Shown: in pieces, positions 25,093 through 32,669 of the stretch
How positions within the stretch are numbered: the stretch's first letter is position 1
How the letters are laid out: each line of letters begins with the position of its first letter
Source of the DNA: Terrimicrobiaceae bacterium
Lineage (GTDB): Bacteria > Verrucomicrobiota > Verrucomicrobiia > Chthoniobacterales > Terrimicrobiaceae
NCBI GenBank assembly: GCA_021463905.1
Contig: JAJTZA010000014.1
Coordinates: 1-57,905, forward strand
Direction: 5' to 3'
Length of the DNA stretch: 57,905 nt
The notes under the pieces: generated by a model
Told to the model about the DNA's origin: nothing
Database searches by the model: none
What the model saw: only the letters and a program-made list of their open reading frames with translations
Translations under genes and position numbers: made by a program

Positions 25093-26262
25093 ATGAGGAT
25101 TATTGTCACCGGACTGATTGGAAACTACGCCTTCGGAGGAGTCACATGGGATTACATCCAATACCTCCTCGGACTGCGCGCGCTCGGCCATGAAGTCTGG
25201 TACCTCGAGGACACCAGCGCATGGACCTATGATCCTGTGGCGCAGCAGCCCAGCGCCGACTGCTCGCACAACACGGCTTATCTTCAAAAAGTCATGGAGG
25301 CATTTGGATTTGGAGACCGTTGGATTTACCGGAATGGAGCCGATGGCACCTATCATGGGGTGAAGGATCCAGCCCTCGCAGAGGGACTGCTGTCCGCTGC
25401 GGACGCACTTGTCAATGTCTCCGGTGCCTGCTGGCTGCGCGAGCCAACCGCCGCCATCCCCCTCAAACTTTTTATGGATGGTGACCCGATGTTCACGCAG
25501 ATCGGCCAGGCCCAGGATGCGGAAACAGACGCGCGCATCCGCGCCCATGAAACCCACTTTTCCTTTGGATTGAACATTGGCAAGCCCGGGTGCCGGGTTC
25601 CTCGCAACGGCCTGACGTGGCACCCCACCGTGCAGCCCGTCGCACTCGAATGCTGGAGCGGGAAACCTGCCGCCACCGCCCCACCCCTCGCCGACGCCTG
25701 GACGACCGTCATGAGCTGGGCCAGCTACCCCCCCAAGGAATTCGACGGGGAAACCTACGGCCAAAAGGACATCGAATTTTCCCGTTTTGTCGGCTTGCCC
25801 GGCCTCCTCCACGAGAAATTTGTTTTGGCCATGGGACAGGGGATCGGCCAGCGCCGACCCACTGCCGACCTCGAAGCGCGCGGCTGGACGATTATCGAGC
25901 CGGATGAGGCACTGCCAGACTTTCATACTTACCATGACTTTTTGCAGGCCTCAAAAGCCGAGTGGAGCATTGCAAAAAATGGCTACGTGAAATCCTGGAG
26001 CGGGTGGTTCAGTTGTCGCAGCGCATGTTACCTCGCGGCGGGCCGTCCGGTGGTCGTGCAGGATACCGGCTGGAGCGAGGTTCTTCCCTCCGGCGCGGGT
26101 GCGCTGGCCTTTCGGGACATGGAAGAGGCCGTGACGGCCATCCAAACCGTGGCAAACAACTATGAATTTCACTCGCAGGCAGCCCGCGCTTACGCCCAAA
26201 CGCATTTTGAGGCGACCGCCGTTTGCCATGAATTTCTTGAAACCGCGCTGCGCGAAAAATGA
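25093..26262 (+). CDS. Glycosyltransferase-like protein (divergent paralog B)
   Basis: This 389-residue protein has the same architecture as its divergent neighbour. It begins with GGVTWDYIQYLLGLRALGHEV, and its C-terminal half carries CRSACYLAAGRPVVVQDTGW and ALAFRDMEEAVTAIQTVANN. The shared blocks (YLLGLR, GRPV, EEAV) show that the two are paralogs, although the overall similarity by eye is low. The N-terminal match to glycosyltransferases is weak, so the enzymatic role is inferred from fold-like segments only. It is coupled by ATGA to the CbiX-type gene downstream, which is probably an unrelated function. Confidence 0.75.
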   Translation: MRIIVTGLIGNYAFGGVTWDYIQYLLGLRALGHEVWYLEDTSAWTYDPVAQQPSADCSHNTAYLQKVMEAFGFGDRWIYRNGADGTYHGVKDPALAEGLLSAADALVNVSGACWLREPTAAIPLKLFMDGDPMFTQIGQAQDAETDARIRAHETHFSFGLNIGKPGCRVPRNGLTWHPTVQPVALECWSGKPAATAPPLADAWTTVMSWASYPPKEFDGETYGQKDIEFSRFVGLPGLLHEKFVLAMGQGIGQRRPTADLEARGWTIIEPDEALPDFHTYHDFLQASKAEWSIAKNGYVKSWSGWFSCRSACYLAAGRPVVVQDTGWSEVLPSGAGALAFRDMEEAVTAIQTVANNYEFHSQAARAYAQTHFEATAVCHEFLETALREK

Positions 26263-27041
26263 ATCCTCCCGATTTTTCTTCCTGTGCCTTGGTGTTGCTT
26301 GGTCACGGCTCGACCAAGAACCCGGACTCGGGCGCGCCCACCCGCAGGCATGCGGAAACCATCCGTCAGCGCGGGGTTTTTTCCGAAGTCACCTGCGGGT
26401 TCTGGAAGGAAACCCCCTCACTCCGGGATGCGCTCGAAGCCACACGAAGCAGGCGCGTTTTTGTCGTTCCCAATTTTATCAGCGACGGCTACTTCACGCG
26501 CGATGTCATCCCCCGGGTGTTGGAGTTGGACGGCCCGTTGACGCGGTGGCACGACGGACGGATGATCCACTATTGCCATCCGACAGGCAGTCACCCATTG
26601 ATGACAGACCTGCTCATCCAACGGGCCTCCGAGGCCGCAGCCGACTTCCCCCTCCCTGAGACAACGCTGCTCATTGCCGGACACGGAACGCCGCGCAGCA
26701 AACATTCGGCTGTGGCGATCCGGGAACAGGCCGAAAAAATCGGTGCACGCGGGATTTATGGACAGGTCGAGGCTGTCTTTATGGAAGAACCTCCCCTGAT
26801 CGGAGACTGGGAACGCATCGCCCATTGGCCGCATGTGGCCGTCGTCCCCTTCTTCATCGCCGATGGCTTCCACAGCGCATGGGAAATCCCGCCACTGCTC
26901 GGTATCCCCGCCGAAAAACGCGCCACCACACATCATATTCGGGGAAAATGGATTCGCTACGCCGGGTCACTTGGCTCGGAACCCTGCTTCGCCGATATCA
27001 TCATCGAATTGGCGGCTCAGTCCGCCAGCCAGTCACTTTGA
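26259..27041 (+). CDS. CbiX/SirB-type sirohydrochlorin chelatase
   Basis: This 260-residue protein holds two homologous chelatase halves. Each half has the metal-site His in LLGHGSTKNPDSG and LLIAGHGTPRSKHSA, and the second conserved patch is VFVVPNFISDGYFTRDVIPRVL and VAVVPFFIADGFHSAWEIPPLL. This is the long, duplicated CbiX form. It would insert Co2+ or Fe2+ into sirohydrochlorin for cobalamin or siroheme. No other tetrapyrrole gene adjoins it; hemL is 3.7 kb away on the other strand. The start overlaps the preceding gene by 4 bp. Confidence 0.85.
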   Translation: MNPPDFSSCALVLLGHGSTKNPDSGAPTRRHAETIRQRGVFSEVTCGFWKETPSLRDALEATRSRRVFVVPNFISDGYFTRDVIPRVLELDGPLTRWHDGRMIHYCHPTGSHPLMTDLLIQRASEAAADFPLPETTLLIAGHGTPRSKHSAVAIREQAEKIGARGIYGQVEAVFMEEPPLIGDWERIAHWPHVAVVPFFIADGFHSAWEIPPLLGIPAEKRATTHHIRGKWIRYAGSLGSEPCFADIIIELAAQSASQSL

Positions 27042-27098
27042 CCCACTCGGATCATACACCAAAATCCCGAACCGGGCCGGTGAGTGTGATGAAACTCG

Positions 27099-27117
27099 GA
27101 AAAACCGTCAGCGGTTG
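27099..27117 (-). terminator. Intrinsic terminator spanning the TolC-gene stop codon
   Basis: On the minus strand AACCG-CTGA-CGGTT is followed by TTTTC. The TGA stop codon of the TolC-type gene is in the loop. The 5-bp stem is short, but the hairpin plus T-run in this position is a convincing intrinsic terminator. Confidence 0.55.
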
Positions 27118-28640
27118 TTCACGCTGACTTTGTTCAATTCCAGAGTGGTGCCGATGCTGCGGGCGTATTCTGCGCGGGCGATGATGTGATCGGCCCGGGC
27201 GCGCAGTTCGTTGGCTTCGGCGGTGGCGAGGTCGCGCTGGAATTGCAGGACCTCGAAGGTCGTGCTCGTGCCACTGGCCAGCCGCGCCTGCGCCGCATCC
27301 AGCGTGGCTGCCGCAAACTCCCGCGCCGAGCGGCTGGCCTCGATGCGCTTGGCCGTGGTGACGATCTGACCGGCAGCATTGTCGGCCTCAACAAGAATCT
27401 GTTGCTCGAGACGCTTGAGTCCCACCAACGCCTGCGCGGTCTCCAGTTTGGAGGCTTCGAGCGTCCCTGTCCCCTCGCGATTGGGAATGGGCACATTGAA
27501 AACCGCTCCCACGCTCCAGGAGTAATTGACATCATCCTGCCCGACCACGCGGCTCATGGCCTCGGAGAGTCCTTTATCAATGCCATTCAGTCCAAAGCTG
27601 GCGAGAAGGTCCAGCCTAGGCAGAGCCTGATTCCGGGTGAAGACCACATTGATTTGCCGCTTTTGAAGATCGAGGAGGCTCTGCCGGTAATCCGGCCTCA
27701 ACTCGAACGCGCGGGCAAATTCCTTTTTGCGGTCCGGTGTCGGTGCGGGCGGCAGCCGGGGCGGAGCCGGAACCACCCGGATGTCGAAAAGTCCGGTGAT
27801 TTCATTGGTGATCAACTGCTTCAAAAAGTTTTCGTTGTCGGCCACCGAGCGTTCGGCGACGAGGACACGTTCCTCACGCGAGGCCAGATCCGCGCGCGCC
27901 TGCAGGACATCAAGGGGCGCCATGACGCCAATTTCCGCGCGCTTGGAATTGTCTTTCACCAGTTGGGCGGCCAGATCGCGCGACCGAACTTCCACGGCCA
28001 GATTTTCGATGGCAAAACACAGCTCGCTGTAAGTACGGATGCAATCGGTGACGACATCAATGGCCACGCCCTGCAATTGCCAGACAGAAATCGCGCGATC
28101 CGCGCGGGCAATCCGGATCGAGGCCAGGTTGGTGTCAGTACCGAAGTTTTTCAAAAGGGGCTGGACGATACCCGCGCCAAAAAACGATTCGTAGCGGGTG
28201 TAGTCCGGTGTGCGCTGGTTGGAATCGTCCCACCGGAGCGAATAGCCAAGATCATAGGTCAGCCCCCAGGGAGTCAGCCCGGTGATGGAGGAATCCGCGA
28301 GGTTGCCCTGAGTGCGCGCAAACAGGTCCTGGGTCGCGGAACCGAGGCCCGGCGTCACCACTTCCAGGTTGGGGTTCAGAGTGCGCAGCTCCTGGTTGTT
28401 TTCATCATGAGTCAGCGAAAGTTCGAGCACCGGATCAAACTTCCCCGAAGCGGCCTTCTGACGCGCCTTCGCAATCTTCGGACCAAAGGTCTCCCCCTCA
28501 ATCCGAAAATTCTTTTGGAGCGCCATTCGTACTGCTGAGTGCAAATCCACGTTGAGAATCTCGACCTCCTGCGCCGCCACCGGCCAGACCCAGCCCGCTA
28601 AAAATACCGCCACACAAATCGTTCGCCAGTGCCCCATCAT
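27108..28640 (-). CDS. TolC-family outer membrane efflux protein
   Basis: This 510-residue precursor starts with a signal peptide (MMGHWRTICVAVFLAGWVWPVAAQ). Two outer membrane efflux repeats are visible from the helical coiled segments, for example CIRTYSELCFAIENLAVEVRSRDLAAQLVKDNSKRAE in the first half and LKRLEQQILVEADNAAGQIVTTAKRIEASRSAREFAA in the second, with SWSVGAVFNVPIPNREGTG as a beta-strand region. TolC-type proteins form a trimeric outer membrane channel for RND or ABC pumps, or for type I secretion. No pump gene adjoins it; the MMPL exporter at 4.3-7.6 kb is distant. A GT2 gene is divergent upstream. Confidence 0.87.
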   Translation of the reverse strand: MMGHWRTICVAVFLAGWVWPVAAQEVEILNVDLHSAVRMALQKNFRIEGETFGPKIAKARQKAASGKFDPVLELSLTHDENNQELRTLNPNLEVVTPGLGSATQDLFARTQGNLADSSITGLTPWGLTYDLGYSLRWDDSNQRTPDYTRYESFFGAGIVQPLLKNFGTDTNLASIRIARADRAISVWQLQGVAIDVVTDCIRTYSELCFAIENLAVEVRSRDLAAQLVKDNSKRAEIGVMAPLDVLQARADLASREERVLVAERSVADNENFLKQLITNEITGLFDIRVVPAPPRLPPAPTPDRKKEFARAFELRPDYRQSLLDLQKRQINVVFTRNQALPRLDLLASFGLNGIDKGLSEAMSRVVGQDDVNYSWSVGAVFNVPIPNREGTGTLEASKLETAQALVGLKRLEQQILVEADNAAGQIVTTAKRIEASRSAREFAAATLDAAQARLASGTSTTFEVLQFQRDLATAEANELRARADHIIARAEYARSIGTTLELNKVSVNNR

Positions 28641-28740
28641 GCAATGAACATAAAATGCCCCATTCCCACGCCCCGCGCAAAGTCATTTTCCCTCCTCCCG
28701 GATGGAAATCCTCTCGTCATGCGCGGTGGTTTCGGTTCCC

Positions 28741-29496
28741 ATGGACAGGGTGGCTGATTTTTCCATTGTCATTCCTTGTCGCAATGAACGCTCGCGCCTG
28801 CCCGCCACGCTGGTGTCGCTGCGAAATTTTTTTGATGCCTTCTCCCTCGTTGGGGAGGCAATCGTGGTTGTTGAGAAAGGCGATGATGGCACCGAGGTGC
28901 TGGCGGCGGAGGCGGCGGAGGCGGACCCGCGCATCCGCGTCGTGGCCAATCCGGTTGCCCGAGGCAAGGGATATGCGGTAAAAACCGGGATGCAGGCCGC
29001 ACAAGGCGGGGTTCAATTTTTTATGGATGTGGATTTGAGCGTTCCCCTCGATTTTGTGCCCCGTTTTCTCGCAGAGACATCTCGCGGCGCGGAGGTCGTC
29101 ATTGGGAGCCGCCGCCATCCGCAGAGTGTCATTGTTCGGAGCCAGCCCCTCCGCCGGGTTTTGGCCGGTCGCGCATTCAATTGGTGCCTGCGACTTTGCC
29201 GGGCCACGCCCTTCAAGGACACGCAATGCGGGTTCAAGGCCTTCACCCAGACAGCAGCCCAGGCGGTTTTTTCGCACCTCTCCGTGGATGGGTTTGGCTT
29301 CGATGTGGAAGCTCTGGCGCTCGCCGGGCGGTACGGGTTCCGGATTGTCGAGCTTCCCGTGGAATGGACGGACGGTGCCGGATCCAAAGTCCAACCGCTC
29401 AGCGACGGATTGCGCGCATTCTTTGACGCGACCCGCGCCGCCCGGCGCATCCGACGATTGCCCGCCAGGGATTTTCAACTCTCCAACCCATCATGA
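28741..29496 (+). CDS. GT2 family glycosyltransferase (dolichyl-phosphate-glucose-synthase-like)
   Basis: The start at 28741 (MDRVADFSIVIPCRNE) is favoured by homology; an in-frame ATG at 28702 would add 13 residues. The GT-A motifs are SIVIPCRNE, RGKGYAVKTGMQAA, the metal-binding FMDVDLSVPLDFV and FKDTQCGFKAFT, with FGFDVEALALAGRYGFRIVELPVEW at the end. This resembles enzymes that load a hexose onto polyprenyl phosphate. It is coupled by ATGA to the DUF2062 gene, as often seen with this family in bacteria. Confidence 0.88.
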   Translation: MDRVADFSIVIPCRNERSRLPATLVSLRNFFDAFSLVGEAIVVVEKGDDGTEVLAAEAAEADPRIRVVANPVARGKGYAVKTGMQAAQGGVQFFMDVDLSVPLDFVPRFLAETSRGAEVVIGSRRHPQSVIVRSQPLRRVLAGRAFNWCLRLCRATPFKDTQCGFKAFTQTAAQAVFSHLSVDGFGFDVEALALAGRYGFRIVELPVEWTDGAGSKVQPLSDGLRAFFDATRAARRIRRLPARDFQLSNPS

Positions 29497-29996
29497 AAAA
29501 ATTGGTGCATCACTGGATGGGACTCTCGAAGCGCATCCTCGACATTCGCGATACCCCTCATGCGATTGCCGGAGGGGTGGCGGTCGGGATTTTTATGGGC
29601 TTCACCCCGCTCTTTGGCCTCAAAACCCTGCTCTGCCTGGGAATCGCATGGGTGCTGCGCTTCAACGTTCTGGCAGCCGTGATCGCCGTGTGCCTCCACG
29701 ATATTGTCACTCCGTTCTGGCCGCTGCTGCTGCGATGGCAATACCAAATCGGATTCTGGATTTTAAGCCACCCGCACCGCCTCCCACCCACATTGTCATT
29801 CCACCATTTACACCCCAGCCAGTGGATGCAATGGACAACATTTTTGAGTGTGGGTCTGCCGCTGCTGCTCGGCTCGGTCGTCCTGGCGCTGCCCTCCGGC
29901 CTTGTCGCCTATGCCCTCACCCGCTGGATCGTCGCGCGCAGGCTCATATCCCGCTCTCGTCGAGAGCTTCCCGAGCCACCCGAAGGGTCTCCGTGA
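29493..29996 (+). CDS. DUF2062 membrane protein
   Basis: This 167-residue protein has DTPHAIAGGVAVGIFMGFTPLFGLKTLLCLGIAW, the typical DUF2062 opening, and two or three hydrophobic segments. Function unknown; these proteins often neighbour GT2 enzymes. The last 16 codons lie inside a 61-bp sequence that is also found, in the opposite coding sense, at the 3' end of hemL (30708-30768). The present C-terminus SRSRRELPEPPEGSP is therefore encoded by hemL antisense sequence. Confidence 0.85.
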   Translation: MKKLVHHWMGLSKRILDIRDTPHAIAGGVAVGIFMGFTPLFGLKTLLCLGIAWVLRFNVLAAVIAVCLHDIVTPFWPLLLRWQYQIGFWILSHPHRLPPTLSFHHLHPSQWMQWTTFLSVGLPLLLGSVVLALPSGLVAYALTRWIVARRLISRSRRELPEPPEGSP

Positions 29997-29998
29997 TG
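29938..29998. repeat. Left copy of a 61-bp direct repeat flanking the PIN module
   Basis: The sequence GCAGGCTCA...GTCTCCGTGATG is repeated at 30708-30768 with a single mismatch (position 29947 T against 30717 A). In this copy it codes on the plus strand for the end of the DUF2062 protein. Confidence 0.95.
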
Positions 29999-30016
29999 CC
30001 TTGAAGAAAAATTCGC

Positions 30017-30424
30017 TTAGGATGGTTTCACTCGAAAACCTGCTGCGGAGAAATGTTGGTCAAAGGCAAAAACTTCCCGAATGTTTTCTCGTTTCATAAG
30101 AGTGAAGGACACGCAGTCGGTATAGGAAACGCCTTGATCCGCAAATTTCCGCATCAACTTGAACGCTTCTTGATAATCGTCCGGCAAGGCGGACAACCAT
30201 TCAATGCCAGCCGCGAGAACATCCCCTCCCCAATCCGCCGCCCATGCGTAATGAACCCGGCGACCCAAAAGCGTTGCTGTTTCATCCAACACATGCTCCG
30301 TTGAATAAAGTCGGAATCCCCCGTCGGCAATTTGTGTCCAAAACATCACCGCATCCCGGTGATGTTGATCCGCAACAATCTCCTTGGCAAGAAAGGCACC
30401 CGTATCCACGAAGAGCTTTTTCAT
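30017..30424 (-). CDS. PIN-domain ribonuclease toxin (VapC-like)
   Basis: This 135-residue protein has the PIN acidic residues in KLFVDTGAFLA (Asp at residue 7), HVLDETATLLGRR (Glu), SYTDCVSFTLM (Asp) and VFAFDQHFSAAGF (Asp). It would cleave RNA when freed from its antitoxin. The antitoxin gene is directly upstream with a 4-bp overlap, the normal vapBC layout. The module is inserted between DUF2062 and hemL and flanked by direct repeats. Confidence 0.87.
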   Translation of the reverse strand: MKKLFVDTGAFLAKEIVADQHHRDAVMFWTQIADGGFRLYSTEHVLDETATLLGRRVHYAWAADWGGDVLAAGIEWLSALPDDYQEAFKLMRKFADQGVSYTDCVSFTLMKRENIREVFAFDQHFSAAGFRVKPS

Positions 30425-30645
30425 GCTCCGTAGAGCTCTCGATCATGATTAACGGAAAGGTCGTCGGGCACGTCTCCCTTCCAAGGCTTACGGGTAAAAA
30501 ATGCCGGCTTGTGGGATTGAGGGACAACGGGCTGAAGACGACGACGTATGAGCTCGCCAAGAGAAAGCCCCTGAGAACGTGCCTCAAGAATTGCCGCCCG
30601 GCGCAAATCTTCTGGTAATAGAATTGTTGTCCTATGCATGCGCAT
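30421..30645 (-). CDS. Antitoxin of the PIN module (ribbon-helix-helix-like)
   Basis: The likely start is ATG 30645 or 30639 (MRMHRTTILLPEDLRRAAILEA), giving 74 or 72 residues. The track start at 30717 would run through the direct repeat. The N-terminal beta strand TTILLPEDL followed by the helix SQGLSLGELIRRRLQ fits a CopG/RHH DNA-binding antitoxin; the C-terminal half would bind the toxin. The palindrome CCATATGG (30652-30659), just before the start, is a candidate self-operator. Confidence 0.75.
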   Translation of the reverse strand: MRMHRTTILLPEDLRRAAILEARSQGLSLGELIRRRLQPVVPQSHKPAFFTRKPWKGDVPDDLSVNHDRELYGA

Positions 30646-30707
30646 AAATAACCATATGGCTCCATTGCCGTCAAGAAGAGATTGATGAACCCTCAATCCT
30701 GCGCAAC

Positions 30708-30768
30708 GCAGGCTCAAATCCCGCTCTCGTCGAGAGCTTCCCGAGCCACCCGAAGGGTCTCCGTGATG
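30708..30768. repeat. Right copy of the 61-bp direct repeat
   Basis: This copy contains the last 17-18 codons and the TGA stop of hemL on the minus strand. The other copy is at 29938-29998. The one mismatch is synonymous in hemL (ATT or ATA for the last Ile). Confidence 0.95.
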
Positions 30769-31988
30769 TCCTCCGGGGAGTGTGCCAGTGAAAGGAAGGC
30801 CGTCTCAAACTGCGAGGGGGGCAGGTACACGCCGCGTCGCAGGCAGCCATGAAAAAACCGAGCGAAGGCGGCGGTATCATTTGCCCGTGCTTCCGTGAGG
30901 TTGCGGATCGGCCCGTTCTGGAAGTGTAGGCAGAACATCGAACCGAGCCGGTGCAGGGTGAGCGGTTTCCCGGCGATGGCCTCCTGCAGGCCCGTCTCCA
31001 GCAACTGTCCGGTGCTTTCGAGGCGTGCCCATGCGTCCTGTCGCTGCAGGCTCCGCAGTTGTGCCAAGCCGGCTGCCATTGCCAGGGGGTTTCCGGAAAG
31101 CGTTCCCGCCTGATACACCGGGCCGTCCGGCGAGAGACTGTCCATGATCTCCGCGCGCCCGCCAAATGCCCCCACCGGCAACCCTCCACCAAGGATTTTG
31201 CCTAGGGCCGTCAAATCCGGCATAACTCCAAACACTTCCTGCGCCCCGCCAGCCGCCACGCGAAACCCGGTCATCACCTCGTCAAAAATAAGCAACGCGC
31301 CTTCTTCCAAGCAGATGCGACGGAGTGCTTCAAGGAATCCCGGTTCGGGCAAATAGAGGCCTGCATTGGCGGGCACCGGCTCGGTAATAATCGCGGCAAT
31401 CTCGCCGGGATGCTCACGAAATGCCCGCCGCACCGCTTCCTCATCGTTGAATGGCAGGGAAAGGGTCAGCCTCGCCAGCGCCTCGGGAATCCCCGCACTA
31501 TCCGGCTGCCCATGCGTGAGCGCCCCGCTTCCGGCCCGAACCAATAACGAATCCACATGGCCGTGATAGCAGCCTTCGAATTTGATGATTTTGTCCCGCC
31601 CGGTGAATCCGCGGGCCAGCCTCACGCAGGACATCGTGGCCTCGGTTCCGCTGTTGACCATGCGGACTTTTTCCACGGAGGGCACCCATGCGCAGACCAC
31701 CTCTGCCATTTCGACTTCGAGCGGATGGGGGGTTCCAAAACTCATCCCTGCGGCTGCCGCGTCCTGAACCACCGCCACGACTTCTGCGGGCGCATGGCCC
31801 AAAATCGCGGGGCCCCACGTTCCCACATAGTCAAGGAGTTCCCTCCCCTCGACGGTCTCGAGCCGGCTCCCCCGGGCGGCTCTGACAAAAAACGGTTCGC
31901 CACCCACTCCGCGGAAGGCCCGTGCAGGCGAGTTGACCCCTCCCGGTATCCGGCGCAGTGCCGCTTGAAACCACCCGGCAGAGGTCAT
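30714..31988 (-). CDS. hemL: Glutamate-1-semialdehyde 2,1-aminomutase
   Basis: This 424-residue protein has family hallmarks: IPGGVNSPARAF at the start, MVNSGTEATMSCVRLARGFTG, KFEGCYHGHVDSLLV and the PLP lysine in ALGKILGGGLPVGAFGGR. It converts glutamate-1-semialdehyde to 5-aminolevulinate in the C5 heme pathway. The 3' end lies in the 61-bp repeat that was duplicated by the toxin-antitoxin insertion, but its reading frame is intact. Confidence 0.95.
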   Translation of the reverse strand: MTSAGWFQAALRRIPGGVNSPARAFRGVGGEPFFVRAARGSRLETVEGRELLDYVGTWGPAILGHAPAEVVAVVQDAAAAGMSFGTPHPLEVEMAEVVCAWVPSVEKVRMVNSGTEATMSCVRLARGFTGRDKIIKFEGCYHGHVDSLLVRAGSGALTHGQPDSAGIPEALARLTLSLPFNDEEAVRRAFREHPGEIAAIITEPVPANAGLYLPEPGFLEALRRICLEEGALLIFDEVMTGFRVAAGGAQEVFGVMPDLTALGKILGGGLPVGAFGGRAEIMDSLSPDGPVYQAGTLSGNPLAMAAGLAQLRSLQRQDAWARLESTGQLLETGLQEAIAGKPLTLHRLGSMFCLHFQNGPIRNLTEARANDTAAFARFFHGCLRRGVYLPPSQFETAFLSLAHSPEDITETLRVAREALDESGI

Positions 31989-32036
31989 TCTCCAGGTCGG
32001 CAGGGAGAAAACGCCATGAGGCGACCCGTCACCGAT

Positions 32037-32645
32037 TCACTTGCCACCGCGCCGCTCGGCCTCTTTTTTGATCGCGGTGACGGTCTGCTTGGCCTCACCC
32101 AATGCGGCAAATTTGACCAGTACGGCCAGCGAGGACTTGGGTTTCACAAAGTTGGTGTAGCGCAGCAGCGAGCCGCCGCGATAGGGCTCGACACGAAACT
32201 CCCCGGTCGAGACTTCCGCCAGCTCGGACTCGATAAGATTCCAGCGTACGAGCAATACCTCGTCTTCACGCGAATAGATGTTGCGGACTGTACTGCTGGA
32301 TTTTCCAACCATGGGCATCGAGGATGTGTAGCGCACGTGGTAGGTGTTTTTATCCGGCTGCTCGAGGATATCGGCAGCGACCAGGTTGGGAATATACGAG
32401 GAGGCTCCTGGATAATCGCGAAAAACGGCCTCCACGTCCCTGACGGGTGCATTAATGATCGAATACACTTGCAGGCGCGGCCACGGGCCGCCGGGGACTT
32501 CGGTGGGGATGGCCACGAGTTTACCTGCATTGAGTGTGGCCACCTGTTTGGCATCCAGGTCTTCGAGGATGCCTCCCGCTTGCGCGGTCCATGGCCAGAC
32601 CAGTCCTGTCACCAACAAAGCCAGAAGGAAGCTTTTCATGTCCAA
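32037..32645 (-). CDS. Secreted SRPBCC/START-like protein
   Basis: This 202-residue precursor has a signal peptide (MKSFLLALLVTGLVWPWTAQAGG). The mature part contains YSIINAPVRDVEAVFRDYP at the start of a helix-grip fold and SSSTVRNIYSREDEVLLVRWNLIES, which fits polyketide-cyclase/START-like domains that bind hydrophobic ligands. It is 24 bases downstream of the oxidoreductase fusion and on the same strand. The ligand is unknown. Confidence 0.75.
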   Translation of the reverse strand: MDMKSFLLALLVTGLVWPWTAQAGGILEDLDAKQVATLNAGKLVAIPTEVPGGPWPRLQVYSIINAPVRDVEAVFRDYPGASSYIPNLVAADILEQPDKNTYHVRYTSSMPMVGKSSSTVRNIYSREDEVLLVRWNLIESELAEVSTGEFRVEPYRGGSLLRYTNFVKPKSSLAVLVKFAALGEAKQTVTAIKKEAERRGGK

Positions 32646-32669
32646 TGCTCAGATGGGTCTGCTGCGGTG

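Larger units (their letters stand above)
29938..30768. mobile_element. Small toxin-antitoxin island bounded by a 61-bp direct repeat
   Basis: About 709 bases, containing only the PIN toxin and its antitoxin, lie between two near-identical 61-bp repeats. The insertion leaves both flanking genes open because each keeps one copy. No transposase or integrase and no terminal inverted repeats were seen, so the mechanism is unknown; a non-autonomous or recombination-driven insertion fits best. Confidence 0.5.

Noticed and set aside
25051-25935. N-terminal extension of the 676-residue minus ORF
   Set aside because: It runs through the plus-strand glycosyltransferase-like gene; homology begins only at the ATG at 25050.
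30700-30768. tRNA 3'-end-like sequence (GGCTCAAATCCC) as an integration site
   Set aside because: The T-arm-like string is the hemL stop region and no acceptor, D or anticodon arm can be folded around it.
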